Source: Uloborus plumipes (taxonomy: Eukaryota; Arthropoda; Arachnida; Araneae; Uloboridae). From it: 64,000 nt of DNA. The translations under genes were made by a program, and so were the position numbers. The first letter of the stretch is position 1. Each line of letters starts with the position of its first letter. The stretch is taken from assembly GCA_038373865.1 (NCBI GenBank), contig JAXGGA010004645.1, forward strand, positions 22,058-86,057, in the 5' to 3' direction. This document shows, piece by piece, positions 46,011 to 58,157 of the stretch. Below the pieces are notes generated by a model. That model saw only the letters and a program-made list of their open reading frames with translations, was not told the origin of the DNA and made no database searches.

Positions 46011-46258
46011 GTCATTTTCGGTAATTATTACGTCGATATTGCTTGGAGATAGAGTGACTTGAGTATCACAGACTTGTGAAAAATCGAATATTCTTTGAAA
46101 CTACTTCAAATATTTTTATTGAATACATCGGATCCTGCGTAAAATTGCATTTTTGGCAAATCGAATAATCCTACACACACTACAATAAGAACCTACTTTC
46201 GAGGGACTTAAAACTTTTACCAATTCTGTAGATGACTGTTCATATTCATCAACGTCTA

Positions 46259-46583
46259 CATTGCAAAATTAATTTTGTTTTTACAGTATAATACATCTAA
46301 TTTTATTGTAATTTTATTGTAATAAACTGTAAAAGTACTAGTTTTACAGTAATAAACTAAAATTGCTAGTTTCACAGTTTATTACTGTGCATTTTAGTAT
46401 TTAACTGGAGCCTCTGCTGCCAGAATACTACTCTTTTTACTGAATAATACAGCTAATTTCATACAGGTAATAAACTGAAAAATATCTAGTTTTGCAGTTT
46501 ATTACTGCGCATTTTGTTTTCAAACTGAATCCTCTGCTTTCGGTATTATACTGTAAAAAAAACAGTTTACTTTTTGCAGGGGG
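46259..46583. mobile_element. ACTGTAAA-type MITE, copy 3
   Basis: The left end is CATTGCAAAATTAATTTTG after TA. The right end, reversed, is CCCTGCAAAAAGTAAACTG, slightly diverged from the family tip. The interior repeats ACAGTAATAAACTG and contains CCTCTGCTGCCAG. Confidence 0.72.
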
Positions 46584-47802
46584 TATGCGTTATATATCTT
46601 GACGCGTGCGAAGAAAGGTTAATAGCAAATGCAAAAATGTTGTCTCCTTATTTAATATGATTTGCTAGAGAGCCCTGTCATTGCACACTATCTTCCCGAA
46701 TTTATTAAATCAATGGCCATTGCGTTATGATTTATTTTGTATAATATAAGTCTGAATGATAACTGGCTTTAATTCAAACTGCTGAAGTAATTACTTAATG
46801 TTCCAAAATTTGCATATAAATTGATGCTTACTTTTATAATTAGTTCAAGTCATGCTCACGGGCAAATTATTAATTCGTAGTAACTTTCCAGCTACTTTTA
46901 TTGCCGAAACATTTATTTTTCCAAATTCCTGTCTTTTCTTCCTTTCTATTTTTTCTTACGAAACGTGAAAATAATTTCTAGCATCAACTATAGTTTTTAC
47001 ATCAAACCTGTAATATAAAAAGCGTTAACAATTAAGGAACTTATTATGATGGCTTTACATTACGATCGCAGCAAAATCATATTTTCTTAAAAATCCAGTA
47101 TTTTTATTATATCTTGCTAAATATAAAAATACAATAATAAGCATAAATGTTTTTTAATAAATGCTTTTCTTATTTCGAAAAAAATGTTAAAAAACGTTTC
47201 AAGTAATTTTAGCAACAGCAATTCTTACCTACTATCTTCTGAAATACATGCTATACACCGCCAGCTCGGTCATTCTATCCAGAGATCATAGTTTCGTTCT
47301 TTTTAAAACTCATCATCTGGAATAGGAAATAACCGAGCTTGGAGGCATGTAACATCTTATAAAAGCTAAAAGTGCCAAAAAAATGGCTCTTATATTGCTT
47401 CTCGTTTCGTAAATTGAGTTTCAGTAGTTTTTTTCTCATATTTTTGACACGTTTCCTACATTCATATTATGCATTCCATTTAAATGCATTAAGAAAAAAA
47501 TAAATCTAATTATCCAGAGGATAACTATTTATTCAGATATAGGTGATAAAAGGGATAATTATATCATAATTATAGAAAACGTTTTAAGAATTTATTGGGA
47601 AACGCGCCATTATATTTCAACAGTTGCATATGTGTACAACCATTTAAAAATTTCCAATTAGTTAACACGTTTCTGAGGCTAACGGTAACATACTACACCA
47701 TTGATTAAATATGGAACCATAAATGTTTAAAAAATCCCCCCTCCCCCACCAGGCCTCAAAAAAATTGAGGATAGGTAGGGCTGAAAGTTAAAACAAACAT
47801 TA
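46584..47802. other. AT-rich spacer
   Basis: No gene recognised. Confidence 0.5.
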
Positions 47803-47996
47803 TAAAGTGTGCAAGGAAAATTACAACGTAAAGAATGCACAAATAAGCAGGGATACTGCAGACTTTTGTCGGATGTCTGTGCATCCATAAGCTCACAATT
47901 TTTTTGCATTGAAAAAGGCGTTCCTTGTAAAGCCGAAACAAGTGTCTGCAGTACCCCTGCTTATTTGTGCATTCTTTACGTTGTAATTTTCTTTGC
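47803..47996. mobile_element. Short MITE with ~58-bp inverted repeats
   Basis: GCAAGGAAAATTACAACGTA at the left and its near reverse complement at the right continue through AATGCACAAATAAGCAGGG and ACTGCAGAC. The inverted arms produce similar false frames on both strands. No clear target duplication. Confidence 0.8.
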
Positions 47997-49854
47997 ATCT
48001 ATAGCGCAAAGGTATTTGTAAACTTTATTATAAAGTGTCCTACAGGTTTAATTTCGTTATAGCCTATAAAGGTGTAATTTACTTTCAAAGCAAATCACAT
48101 GTTTTTCAGCTTCCAGATTTCCCAAGATGGCGTTGGTAAAGAGTCCAACAATTGGTGGGTTTTTTTTACTAGATATAAAAATTCATTAAAAACTGCCATT
48201 CTGCTATAAATAGCCAAAATGTTTTTTAAAGTTCAGATGTGCTATTAAAAGAAAATTTTGCCACTCAACGAATTAACTACGAGTAAATTTATTTGCTCTA
48301 ATTAATCTCAGTGTTAAAAATAAATAAATAAATAAACATAGCAGTTTAAATGTAGCATTAATAAATAAAAACCTCTCATAAAGAGCTTTAAAGACTTATT
48401 TTAAGCAAACTGAGTTTATTTATAGTTTAAATGCGATTACAATTCCGTAAAGAAACTTACTAGAATTATATTCATGTATTTGAAACAAAAATACCAACAT
48501 CTGAGTTAAAATTTAATCCATATTTAAGAGTTCTTTATCGAAAAATCGTAAAGTACTGGGTGACTTAAAAATTTTAGTTTAATTAAGCAGAGTATATTTG
48601 TTTAAGTCATTCGATAGATAGCTATAATATTCAGAATTAATTACATAAAATGTGTTTCATTAAACATTTTACTTTTTTTCTTATGATAGTCATTGATAAA
48701 TTAAGGTAGAAAATATGTTTAACACGTTGCTTCAATTGCTGTAATACCAATGAGGAATTTAAATAGTTCATTACCGAATAAGGAAACTTAGTAACAATGT
48801 TTACTTACCAAAATATCATTGTGCGAATTTCCATTCATCTGCAAAGCACAAAAATGAATGATACAAAATAGTCGTTAAACGTTAAGTATTACAGTTATTC
48901 TTTTCTTTGTTTCAGATTCAGCGCTTAAAAGGCTAATTCATAATGCATTTAAAATTTCAGGAATTACTCAAATCTTATGAAAGGAATAATTCATATTTAA
49001 AATATAAGATCATTTTTACAGCGATGTGTTAAGCTTTCTTTTGTAAAATTGGGAACAATACATATGGTAATATCAAGTTTTTACCACTTGTTTAATAAAC
49101 GATTTTAAAGCACTTAATGCCTACTGTGAATTACTTTGGAGCACAATTTCGCTGAAAGTTTTAAATTTAATGTTCGGAATGAATTTATTTGCTGCATGTG
49201 TAAATAAATGGTAAGATTAATTTCGTGCGACCCTTCATGCAGTTATAGTCTATTTATTTGTAAAAGTGTACAGAGAGTATAATTTACAAGATTAAAATTC
49301 ATAAAATCATTTACATTATAAAATATTATGTATAAGAATTTGCTAGTAGGAAAGTGCAGTTTGGCTAATTCGTTGGTAATATCTTATTTGTACACAATAA
49401 CATAGAGTTGATTTTTTCGATTAAAATAGCCTGTAACTTTATTGATTATTTCTAAATGTTTTATTTTATTAACGTTAATATATTTGAAACTGTTTGTATA
49501 GTACATATGTTTATACATATGCTAAACCAAGCTAGAAAATGAATCACAGCATCACCACACAGGTGGTAAGGCGCCCGTCGCAGCTCTTTGAAACTGGTAG
49601 TAAAGCTTTTCATTTGAAGAAGCCATAGGTATGTGTCTTTTATTGTGTTAGTTAAAAGCTTATTGTATTTGAATATCTTTTAGTTCCTTGTTGTTCAATT
49701 TCATATGGGTTTTTAGTGATTTTTATATGGTATTTTCTTGATTTGTATTAAATATTTTATTTTTTTGCTTGAGTGCTGTTGACTTCCAGTAGCCTTGTGC
49801 TTGCTTGTGAAATGTCGGGGGATTAATGTTGCATCTTTTTTAGGCCTGCAACTG
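47997..49854. other. AT-rich spacer
   Basis: 1.9 kb without a recognised gene or repeat. Confidence 0.5.
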
Positions 49855-49945
49855 TCTAAAAACATCGCACTTTACTTTTCTTTACCCCAGGGGATTCCCC
49901 CTGACAAAGGCCCAAGGGTCTTTTGGGAACATTTCTTTTTACTTC
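49855..49945 (+). repeat. Dispersed repeat pairing with 17610-17720 (inverted)
   Basis: GGATTCCCCCTGACAAAGGC and CAAGGGTCTTTTGGGAAC match the minus strand of 17645-17690. The flanks CTTTACTTTTCTTTACCC and ATTTCTTTTTACTTC also agree. Confidence 0.6.
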
Positions 49946-50619
49946 ATCTATGTACATATATATTAATTTATTTTCACTTTTATTTCAAATTTTGAGTATT
50001 GTAAGGCCACAAGTTAAACTGCTACGCATATTTTACAAATGCTTTTTATTTCTCCACAAAACATAGTTATGATACTTTTTCTTATTTTATGCATATAATA
50101 CAACTTTGAGTTTTAGTTTTCATTATGTATATACTATGGTTGAGTATGAAACACTAAGCTAAACCTAAGAAAGAAGTTTGAAAGAAAAATATAGTAAAAA
50201 AAACAAAAACAGTCTGAGCAATAGAAAAACCTTTATAACATACAGCAAGTTAATGAAAACTGATTACTCTTATCCTGATTCGTTCACAAGCTGTCAAATG
50301 CTTCCAAGTCAGCAGCTAGACAATCTTTGTCCCTCACAGATCTAAGCAGTGATCATTTTCATTTATTTTTCTTAGATCAGGCTAATAAGAAGGGAAAATG
50401 TGTGTTAATGCAGGAGAGTAAATATAATTAGAAAAAAAAATCCATACATTTTCTCTTATCAGAAAATCAATTGTCACTTCACTCGTTGCTGGATAAATGC
50501 TTTGAACAAAGATATATTTAAGTATTTTGCTTTCGAGTAATGTCTTTATTCGTTTAACAATGAAAGGCTTTTAACCATTGTGCTCTATGTTAAGCAAACA
50601 GTTTAAATATATATATTTA
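49946..50619. other. AT-rich spacer
   Basis: No gene recognised. Confidence 0.5.
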
Positions 50620-50898
50620 CTAGTTTTTTACCCAGCGCTATGCAGGTGCTTATTAATACAACATGGTTCTAAAGCAAAAAATTCATAGCTAAAAATTTGA
50701 ATTTTGTGCTTTTTGGTTTTTTAAAAATTTCAAACCCCTCACCTATGTGAATTCTAGTGCATCAAGGAACCTCTGTTTTAAGTTTGATGAAAATCCGACG
50801 AAAACTGCGGATTTGTATAAGGAGCAAACAGACATACATACATACATACATACATACATACATACAAATATACATAACTCAATTTTTATGTATATAGA
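50620..50898 (-). mobile_element. Short Helitron-like element, 279 bp
   Basis: The minus-strand 5' end is TCTATATACATAAAAATTG after A, and the 3' end CTAG before T. An (ATAC)n run at 50832-50866 lies in the subterminal region, and GCTTATACAAATCC-like text is next to it. The 3' hairpin (AGCGCT) is weak. Confidence 0.58.
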
Positions 50899-51556
50899 TA
50901 CATTTGAAATTATTTTGCTTCCTATAGGAAAAAATCTGGGGTTTTATGAAAAATTCAACATTTGCTAATGTGATTGGACCCATCTCATTCAACAAAAAAA
51001 CCTGAATCTAAACTGCAGTGAGAAAGCATTTACCTCCTGCTCGGGTTTGTTCCATACTTGTCATAAAAAGCATGACATGACATGGTTTTTGTTTAAGTAA
51101 AATTTTACTAAAAAAAGCTTGTAGCATTTATTGAGCAATGACAATTAGATAAACGCTTCCTTTTGGGGCTTCAAAAGTCGTGTAGTCTTTCTTTCAGATC
51201 AGCAGTCTGTCAACGTTTCGCGTCTCGGTGCTCTAGCAACCCAGACCTGCTCACCGGATTTTGCAGGGGACCCATGCAAGACACGTTAGTGTAGCTAGAC
51301 GAAGTCAGTGACAGTGCCTCAACACCACCATGCTACACAAAATGTAATACGCAAACACATCGCAATTCGTTATTGCGAAAAACATAATTTGAATTCAAGA
51401 TGCCGAATTACAAATTGATTTTTCATTGATGGTTTTGTTACAGTTAACTGTTTACGCTGTGTGCTTAGCTTTTCGTGTTTGCAGCAAATTCACAGTCAAA
51501 TGTACACGTTGAATTGAACACGTCTTAAGCCGCATGCCTGCAAACAAAAATGTCTA
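50899..51556. other. Spacer; GC-richer patch 51180-51330
   Basis: 51195-51330 has much higher GC content than its surroundings and no repeat match in the window. It could be a transcribed or regulatory segment. No frame or splice pattern supports a call. Confidence 0.4.
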
Positions 51557-52116
51557 AACTGCAAAAAACGAAATGTTGCTTTCACAGTATAATACTGGCA
51601 GCCGAGGTTCCAATTTAAAACTGTAAAATACACAGTAATAAACTGTAAAGCAAGAACAGGAATTTTACAGTTTCTTACTGTAAAATAAAAAAATACAGTT
51701 TATTTACCGTAAAATTCAACTGTATTATACTGTAAAAACAACAGTATAAAACTGGGAGCAGAGGTTTCAGTTTAACCCTACACTGCATAGTATTGCCAAT
51801 TAGATACATGGACTATTTTTCCTTATGACCATGCATAAGGCAACTCAAGCACAAAAAGCAACTATTCGGTATCTTTAAAGCAAATATAACCATCTATCTT
51901 GAAAATTATTTTTTTTAAAATGTGTTCCAATGTTTTTTTATTACACTGAAAAACATATATATGTCTTTCAAAGAACAAAAACCTCATGCAGTGTAGGGTT
52001 AAAACTGTAAAATACTCAGTAATAAACTGTAATAAACTGTAAAATAGCAATTTTACAGTTTACTACTATGAAATTAGTTATTTATACTGTAAAAACAACA
52101 TTCATTTTTTACAGTG
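51557..52116. mobile_element. ACTGTAAA-type MITE, copy 4, carrying a piggyBac-type MITE
   Basis: TA lies at both ends. The tips are (A)ACTGCAAAAAACG and, reversed, CACTGTAAAAAATGAATG. Removing the nested 223 bp plus one TTAA leaves 333 bp, close to copies 2 and 3. Confidence 0.83.
51776..51998. mobile_element. piggyBac-type MITE, 223 bp
   Basis: TTAA flanks both ends (51772-51775 and 51999-52002). Perfect tips CCCTACACTGCAT and ATGCAGTGTAGGG. Non-coding. Confidence 0.92.
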
Positions 52117-52192
52117 TATAGTTGCGGATGGTTTTGCGCAATCTTTGTGGTGTAATTCATTGCAGCAAGGGTTAGATGCTTCACATAATTAC

Positions 52193-53098
52193 AGTTGTTG
52201 TCGTTACTTATACCACTCGATTATTCGAGGCCGATTAAATGAAATATACCCAGTTTAAGGAGGAATGGCTGCGGCTTCCGTTTTTACGACCAATATCAAG
52301 GTGTAAGTCGCTTTTATCTCAACATGCTTGTCATAGGACCTGTTTGTAGGGCAGGCGTCCATTCATAACCACATTCACGCAGATGAAGGACATGGACAGA
52401 AGCGAGAGAAAGTATATGTATGCTCGAGCCGGAACTCGAACCTGGGACCTAAGGCCACTTTATAGACGAGCCGACACACCAAGATTAAGTTTCACCACTT
52501 TGGATCCAGCGCGTGGTATGTATTTTCTGCGGTTGATGAGTGGTTGTCTTTTCTAGCAAATTATATCCTTTCGGTCATTTTTCAGTGTGAGCAATTATTT
52601 TGCGGCACGCGAATTTGGCAAAACATGGCAGTATCTGAGATTTTTTTCTGGTAATCCTAGTTGTGCAACAATGAAAACTGAAAGTAAAAGTTAACAAGTT
52701 GGATCCAAAGTGGTCGAACAAGCTTGATGTATATAGGCAGGCCGACGCATCAAGCTTAAGTTCGACCACTTTGGATCCAATTCATTTACTTTTACTTTCA
52801 ATATTTCATTGTTGCGGAGTAGGATTACCAGAAAAACGTTTTGGCACATTGCTAAGCTTTGCCAAATCCACGTGCCGCTAATTATTTCTCACAGTGAAAA
52901 ATTACCAAAGCGCGATTACTGGCTAGAAAAGACAACCACTCAAACACTCAAAGACGCGCTAGATCCAAAGTGGTGAAATTTAATCTTGATGCGGCGGCTC
53001 GTCTATATAGGGGCCTTAGGCCTGTCTATACAGCGGCTCTACTGGGACCTATCCATCCCTAGTCAGACTTCTCTGATCACTAGACAAGGTGGCCATCA
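52193..53098 (-). mobile_element. tRNA-derived SINE, copy 2, split by a hAT MITE
   Basis: On the minus strand TTGTCTAGTGATCAGAGAAG (A-box region) is at 53093-53074 and GGTTCGAGTTCC (B box) at about 52441-52430. The body matches the SINE at 45731, and a degraded AACGACAACAAC tail lies near 52193. The two halves of the tRNA head are separated by the insertion at 52450-53041. Confidence 0.75.
52450..53041. mobile_element. hAT-type foldback MITE (TARRG tips)
   Basis: The 8-bp duplication CTGGGACC is at 52442-52449 and 53042-53049. The tips are TAAGGCCACTTTATAGAC and, reversed, TAGAGCCGCTGTATAGAC, which fit the hAT YARNG rule. The element is two ~290-bp halves in inverted order. Each starts and ends with GCCGACGCATCAAG...ACCACTTTGGATCCA, so four such motifs alternate in orientation. 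Confidence 0.88.
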
Positions 53099-53296
53099 CA
53101 TTAATTGCATATCATTTTATTCAACTTGGTAAGATACTTAAATAATACTAAACCTAAAAGGGTTAATATTAGGCTTAATATTTTAATACTTGAACAACTA
53201 ATAAGGTATAAAGCACGAATTTTTTCAAAAATAATTGATGACGTTCATTTAAATCACAATTTGGTTTCAGAACAGTTTGTCCCTCCGGTGTTAGTA

Positions 53297-53520
53297 CAGT
53301 CGAGCCCGCTTAAAGGAATAGTCATTTTGTCGAAAAACTATTCTAATTCGAAAAAAGTTAGTCGAAGTTAGAATTCGTTAGTCGAAAAAATATTCTAATA
53401 AGCGGGATATTCCCTTATCCGGGACAAAAACAATGCTTTACAATGGTTTCGCACATTGAAAATATATTCTATTAAGCGGGACATTCCTTTAACCGATATT
53501 CTAATAAGCAGGCTCGACTG
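53297..53520. mobile_element. pogo/Tigger-type MITE, 224 bp
   Basis: TA flanks both ends. The tips are CAGTCGAGCCCGCTTA and, reversed, CAGTCGAGCCTGCTTA. The interior repeats ATTCTAATAAGCGGGA-like motifs. Confidence 0.88.
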
Positions 53521-53522
53521 TA

Positions 53523-54117
53523 TTTCCGAGCTTGAAAATGTAGCATCAGCTTCAACAATTAAGTCCACTTGGAGCAGTTAATTGTCATTCTAAGATTGAA
53601 TGGACAAATGAGATTTATTCTGTGATTGCCTTCAGCACTTCGTCAAAAATAAAGTCAAACAAAGAAAATTCTATTTTACTGACTTCGGACAAAACGATCC
53701 GGCCACATTTCCCGGAAAACCCACGAATACCTAGCAAATGGAATAACCCTGTTATTTCTAACACCTCGTCAAAGCGATAGACAGAAAAGTGAAGATAGCT
53801 ACATTTGATTCTATTTCCTTTTGGGTCTATGGAGGCGACCTTCTGCTGGGAATGTGCTTCCTTTCTCTCCAAACGAAGTGCACTGTCTTTAATAAAGCAA
53901 ACGGAATAACCCAATACGAACTAGTTTTTTAATTACGCAAAAACTTGAAAATTTGGGTTGTATTTACGATGCTGCCATTTCAAGAAATTTTGCTCCAAAA
54001 AAATGTTTTCCTATTTATCCGGGATTTAGAATCAACAACAAAATGGCAAACGTCGTTTGATAACAAAGATAGTTTAATCATTGATTTAAAATAAAATCTT
54101 TAAACTATTTGTTTGAA
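53523..54117. other. Spacer; unassigned minus frame 53615-53914
   Basis: The 99-codon minus frame has mixed composition (KEAHSQQKVASIDPKGNR) but no recognised family, and no splice or start support. I do not call it a gene. Confidence 0.4.
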
Positions 54118-54461
54118 GGGCCCGATCAGTAAGGCGTCGGACTCGTAACCGGAGGGTCCCGGATGTGATCCTAACCGATTAAAGATCCACCGTCGTTACT
54201 AATGGTGGCTGGGCGACGTAAAATAAGGGTCATGGTCACAAAGTCCTCCAAGTGACACAATACCTCTGTGGGTACTAGACTAGGGGTTTACTCGATCCTT
54301 GGTCTGGATCAAAAGAACAGATCGCTCTGAGCTAAATCGCACTTTCACCTAAAATGGTGTTCGTTAAAACTGAAGTCGTACTTCTTCGTCCTTAAATCGG
54401 GTGGATATGTCTACTCGGGCTCGGATTACCGAGTGGTTTCAAAAACAACAACAAACGAAAC
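54118..54461 (+). mobile_element. tRNA-derived SINE, different family, with target duplication
   Basis: The 11-bp duplication ATTTGTTTGAA is at 54107-54117 and 54462-54472. The head reads GATCAGTAAGGCGTCGGACT (A box region) and GGTCCCGGATGTGATCC (B-box position). The tail is AAAAACAACAACAAACG. The length is 344 bp. The body includes CTTGGTCTGGATCAAAAG, partly matched at 62741. Confidence 0.88.
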
Positions 54462-54472
54462 ATTTGTTTGAA

Positions 54473-55363
54473 AAAAACGACGTTACTTTCCATTCCATAT
54501 TATGTTCACGTTTGAGAAGTACAATTCCTTAGCATTTACGACTATGAAAATTTTGTGTTACATGTTTAATTGTCCTAAAAATACAAAGATAGTTGCAATT
54601 AGTCCGAAAATGATTTTTGGACAACAAAGTAGTCCTATTAATTCATTAATAAGCGAAGACTTCAGATATATATCTCCTACTAAGAATGATTGATAAAAAT
54701 ATTGCTTTCAATCAGAAAAAAAAATCTCGAAATGCAATTTCGCTTAATGATATCTTTGAAAACCACACGCATTTCATAATTGGGAAAAGGATCACAGCTC
54801 ATAGCATAAAAATCCGCAGCCCCACTCGAGACACTTGCATCATCAACTACGTCATTATCGACAACGAAATCACAATTACGACGGAATCATTATTGACATC
54901 ATCGATCTGAAAGAAGAGATAAAGAAATAAATGATACATCAGGCAAAGAGAAAGGGATGTGCAGTGCACGCATCCAAATCACCGGATTTGATATCGTTGC
55001 TGTCGAGTAATGGCGAAACATTTCCAGAGGACTTAGAAGGTTTCTTTTGCACGAAGAACAATTAATATTTTGAATAGTTTTAAGCATATTCTTGTCGAGG
55101 ATGCTTGGTTATAAATTAATGTTAACTATTTCCGAAACCGTTTGATATTTTAAACGATGTTGTCTGAATTTTATCGGAACACCTACTAGCTGTATCCTTA
55201 TCAAACACCATCCATAATTATTTGACTTTGTTTTTTAACTTGCTTGGCGATATCTAAGTTTACTTGTATTATATTCAATATCCAGAGAGTTTATGCTAAG
55301 TACTATTAGAATAACCAAAAAGTATCACCCCCCCCCCCCAACCCCCAGCCCATGTTATTAAAA
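54473..55363. other. AT-rich spacer with C-run
   Basis: No gene recognised. C/A-rich run at 55327-55347. Confidence 0.5.
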
Positions 55364-55628
55364 ATTGAAGGGCTTGGAGGATGAAGGGGCTATAATACAT
55401 TTTTAAAAATAAACACTCTGGGCAATGATAAGCAATGGATACAGATAAGAAAATAAAACTTGATGCATCAAAAGGTAGATGTCATTAAACCAATTTCTAA
55501 AATTTCACTAATGACAAAAATAGAAAACAAAAAAGCTGCAACAACTGTAACAATAAAAGTTTGAACTTTAATTACTCTCAATTTCTGTTTTGTCACATAA
55601 CCCCTTCATCTTCCAAGCCCTTTAATTG
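55364..55628. mobile_element. Short MITE with ~33-bp inverted repeats
   Basis: AATTGAAGGGCTTGGAGGAT and, at the right, the reverse of AATTAAAGGGCTTGGAAGAT. Both continue to GAAGGGG(C/T)TAT. The interior is AT-rich and the target duplication is unclear. Confidence 0.72.
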
Positions 55629-56140
55629 TATTTTAGTTTTTCCTGTGGATACTTAGAAATACTTTTGAAGCTCCCTCAAAATGCTCAAATGCACTGTACA
55701 TACACAGACACACGCCTACACATATACACATACACACACGCACAAACCTATCACAATTGCGATTTAAAAAAAGTTTTACTTTAATATGCCAAAATTAAAA
55801 TGATTTGTATGCATTTATTTTTTTGCTTAAATTTATTTAAATTTAGTTTTCACGCGTCATGTGATGAATGCAAACTTTGGAGCCTCAGTCAGTTGGAGCC
55901 CCTTCAGTCATAAATGAGCGAGATAATTGGCTTTAAACCTTTAAGTGGCTCTTTTGGGTCACGTACCTAATATTTTTCCCCCAAATGATTTCAAATTGCA
56001 GTTAGACGATTAAGCGAGCCGCATTCTTATTTCACATAGAAAGAAATAAGGATCGAGTACATAGGGCAAATAAATAAATACTATCTGAATGAAAAACAAA
56101 ATAAAAAAAAACAATGTGCAAATACTCAAATGCATTAACC
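55629..56140. other. Spacer with ACACAC-type tract
   Basis: A short CACA/CATA simple tract lies at 55700-55745. No gene recognised. Confidence 0.5.
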
Positions 56141-56516
56141 TAAGGCCCCTATATATACAAGCCGACGCATCAAGATTAAGTTTGACCACTTTGGATCCAG
56201 CGCGTGTTTGAGTGCTTGAGTGTTTGTCTTTTGTGGCAAAGTATCGCGTTTTGGTAATTTTTCACTGTGAGCAATTATTAGCATCACGTGGTTTTGGCAA
56301 AGCTTAGCAATGTGCCAAAACTTTTTTCTGGTAACCATAACTCGCAACAATAAAAATTGGAAGTAAAAGTACACTGCTCGACATTGAAAATGCAACACCA
56401 AGAAGGAGTGGTCAGAAATTGATGAAATTTGGTAAGAAGACAGAGACAGCATGGAACAATAAGTGATATTTATTTCAAAATAAATAAGCAAAATTTAGAG
56501 CGAGGACGGCGTCGGC

Positions 56517-58157
56517 TCAGTAAGAAGTAGGACCACCGCGGACAGCGATGCACGAAGAAACACGTCTAGGCATGGAGTCAATATGCCTGCGGATGGTGTC
56601 CTGAGGGATGGCACTCCATTCTCTTTCAACCATTTGCCACAGTTCGTCCTCTGAACGAGGCAGTGACAAGTTCTGCAAACGGCGTCCAATCACGTCCCAC
56701 ACATGTTCGATTGGTGACAAGTCAGGAGAGTATGGTGGCCAGGAAAGCATCTGTACACCTCGTAGAGCATGTTGGCTGATTCGAGCACTGTGAGGCCGGG
56801 CGTTATCCTGTTGAAAAATTGCATTTGGCAGACCCTGAAGGTAGGGGATTGCCACCGGCCGCAGTACATTATCTACATATCGTTGGGCCGTCATAGTGCC
56901 CCGAATACGAACTAGAGGTGATACGGAATTGTATGCAATAGCGCCCCAAACCAGTGGTTGGAAAAACTACATATTTTTCGTAGCGAACTACAACTACAAC
57001 TACTTTCTAATCAATGTAGTTAACTACAGCTACAACTACTTTTTTTTTAATGTAGCGGGCTACACTACTTTTGAAATGTAGTTGCTACTTCGCTACTTTT
57101 TAAAAAATAAATAAATAACAAAAATACACCGATTGAAGATCGACTGAAAAAATTCGAAAAGTGGTTTAGATTAAAAAATTAGCTCATTCGAATATGGAAT
57201 AAAAATAGAAATTGTCTTTGAATTTATTTGTTACTTTTCCTTTTTGTTCCTTTTTTTTTTTGGCTAAAATTTATCCTTTGTAGATTTTTTTTTACAATTT
57301 TTACGAATATTCGCTACAAGAAAAACATTTTTTCCTTCGTTCTTTCTTTTTTTTTTTTTTTTTTCATTTATTTATTTTTTTTTTTTTTAATTTAAAAGTA
57401 GTTTTCGGAAATCGCTACAAACTACTATTTTTTTGTATCGCGCTACTCACTACTCTACTTTTTTTTAAAGTAGTGCGCTACACTACAAACTACTAAAAAA
57501 TGTAGCTACTACAGTAGTTTCGCTACTTGTAGCGCGCTACTTCCGACCACTGCCCCAAACCATTATGCCACATTGTCGCGCTGTGAGGCGTTCCACAGTT
57601 ACTGCCGGATTCGATCTTTCCCCACGTCGACGCCACACACGTATGCGATGACTATCGCTCGACAAACAGAAGCGGGATTCATCTGAGAACACTACGGTTT
57701 GCCATTCTGCCATCCACGTCGCTCTGGTCCGGTACCATTCCAAACGTTGGAGTCTGTGCTGTGAGGTCAATGGCAGTCTTCTTAGCAGGCGCCGTGATTG
57801 CAGGCCACGTGCAACCAGTCGACGGGAAATGGTTCTGGCCGACACAGGAACATCCAGGGTACCTTGCACGTGCTGCAGAATCGACGTACAAGTGACTTGC
57901 GGGTCCGCCACAGCTTGTCGGTGAATCCGTCGATCCAAGCGGTCTGACGTCACTCTGGCTGCACCTGCACCCCTCAATGTGGCTACATTTCCTCTTTCCA
58001 ACCATCTCCGACACAGCCGATGCACAGTGCTTGCATCCATGTGGGTATCAGCTGCAATTTGACGTATGGACCAACATCCCCTTCTCAGTCCGATCACCAT
58101 ACCCCTTGTAAAGTCGTCTATATGCTGGAAGTGTCTTCGTTGAGGACGGCGTGGCAT
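56517..58157 (-). pseudogene. Tc1-like transposase, interrupted only by a hAT MITE
   Basis: ATG at 58157 opens MPRRPQRRHFQHIDDFTRGM. The paired helix-turn-helix region (SIRQIAADTHMDASTVHRLC, then RTISRRLVARGLQSRR) occupies about residues 25-120. FSDESRF follows. The frame is cut at 57552-56944 by the hAT MITE after GIMVWG and resumes with AIAYNSVSPLVR, QQDNARPH and SPDLSPIEH, ending at 56517. Without the 609-bp insertion the length is 344 codons with no other stop or shift. So this copy was probably intact when hit. The spacing between second Asp and Glu is 32 residues, as in copy 1. Confidence 0.95.
56952..57552. mobile_element. hAT-type MITE, 601 bp, with GTAGC/ACTAC repeats
   Basis: Perfect 8-bp duplications CCCCAAAC lie at 56944-56951 and 57553-57560. 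The tips are CAGTGGTTGGAAAAACTAC and, reversed, CAGTGGTCGGAAGTAGCG. Dense CTAC/GTAG motifs line both ends. The middle is T-rich. Confidence 0.95.

Noticed and set aside
47756..48021. Similar peptides (LQRKECTNKQGYCR) on both strands
   Set aside because: This is a consequence of the inverted arms of the 47803-47996 MITE.
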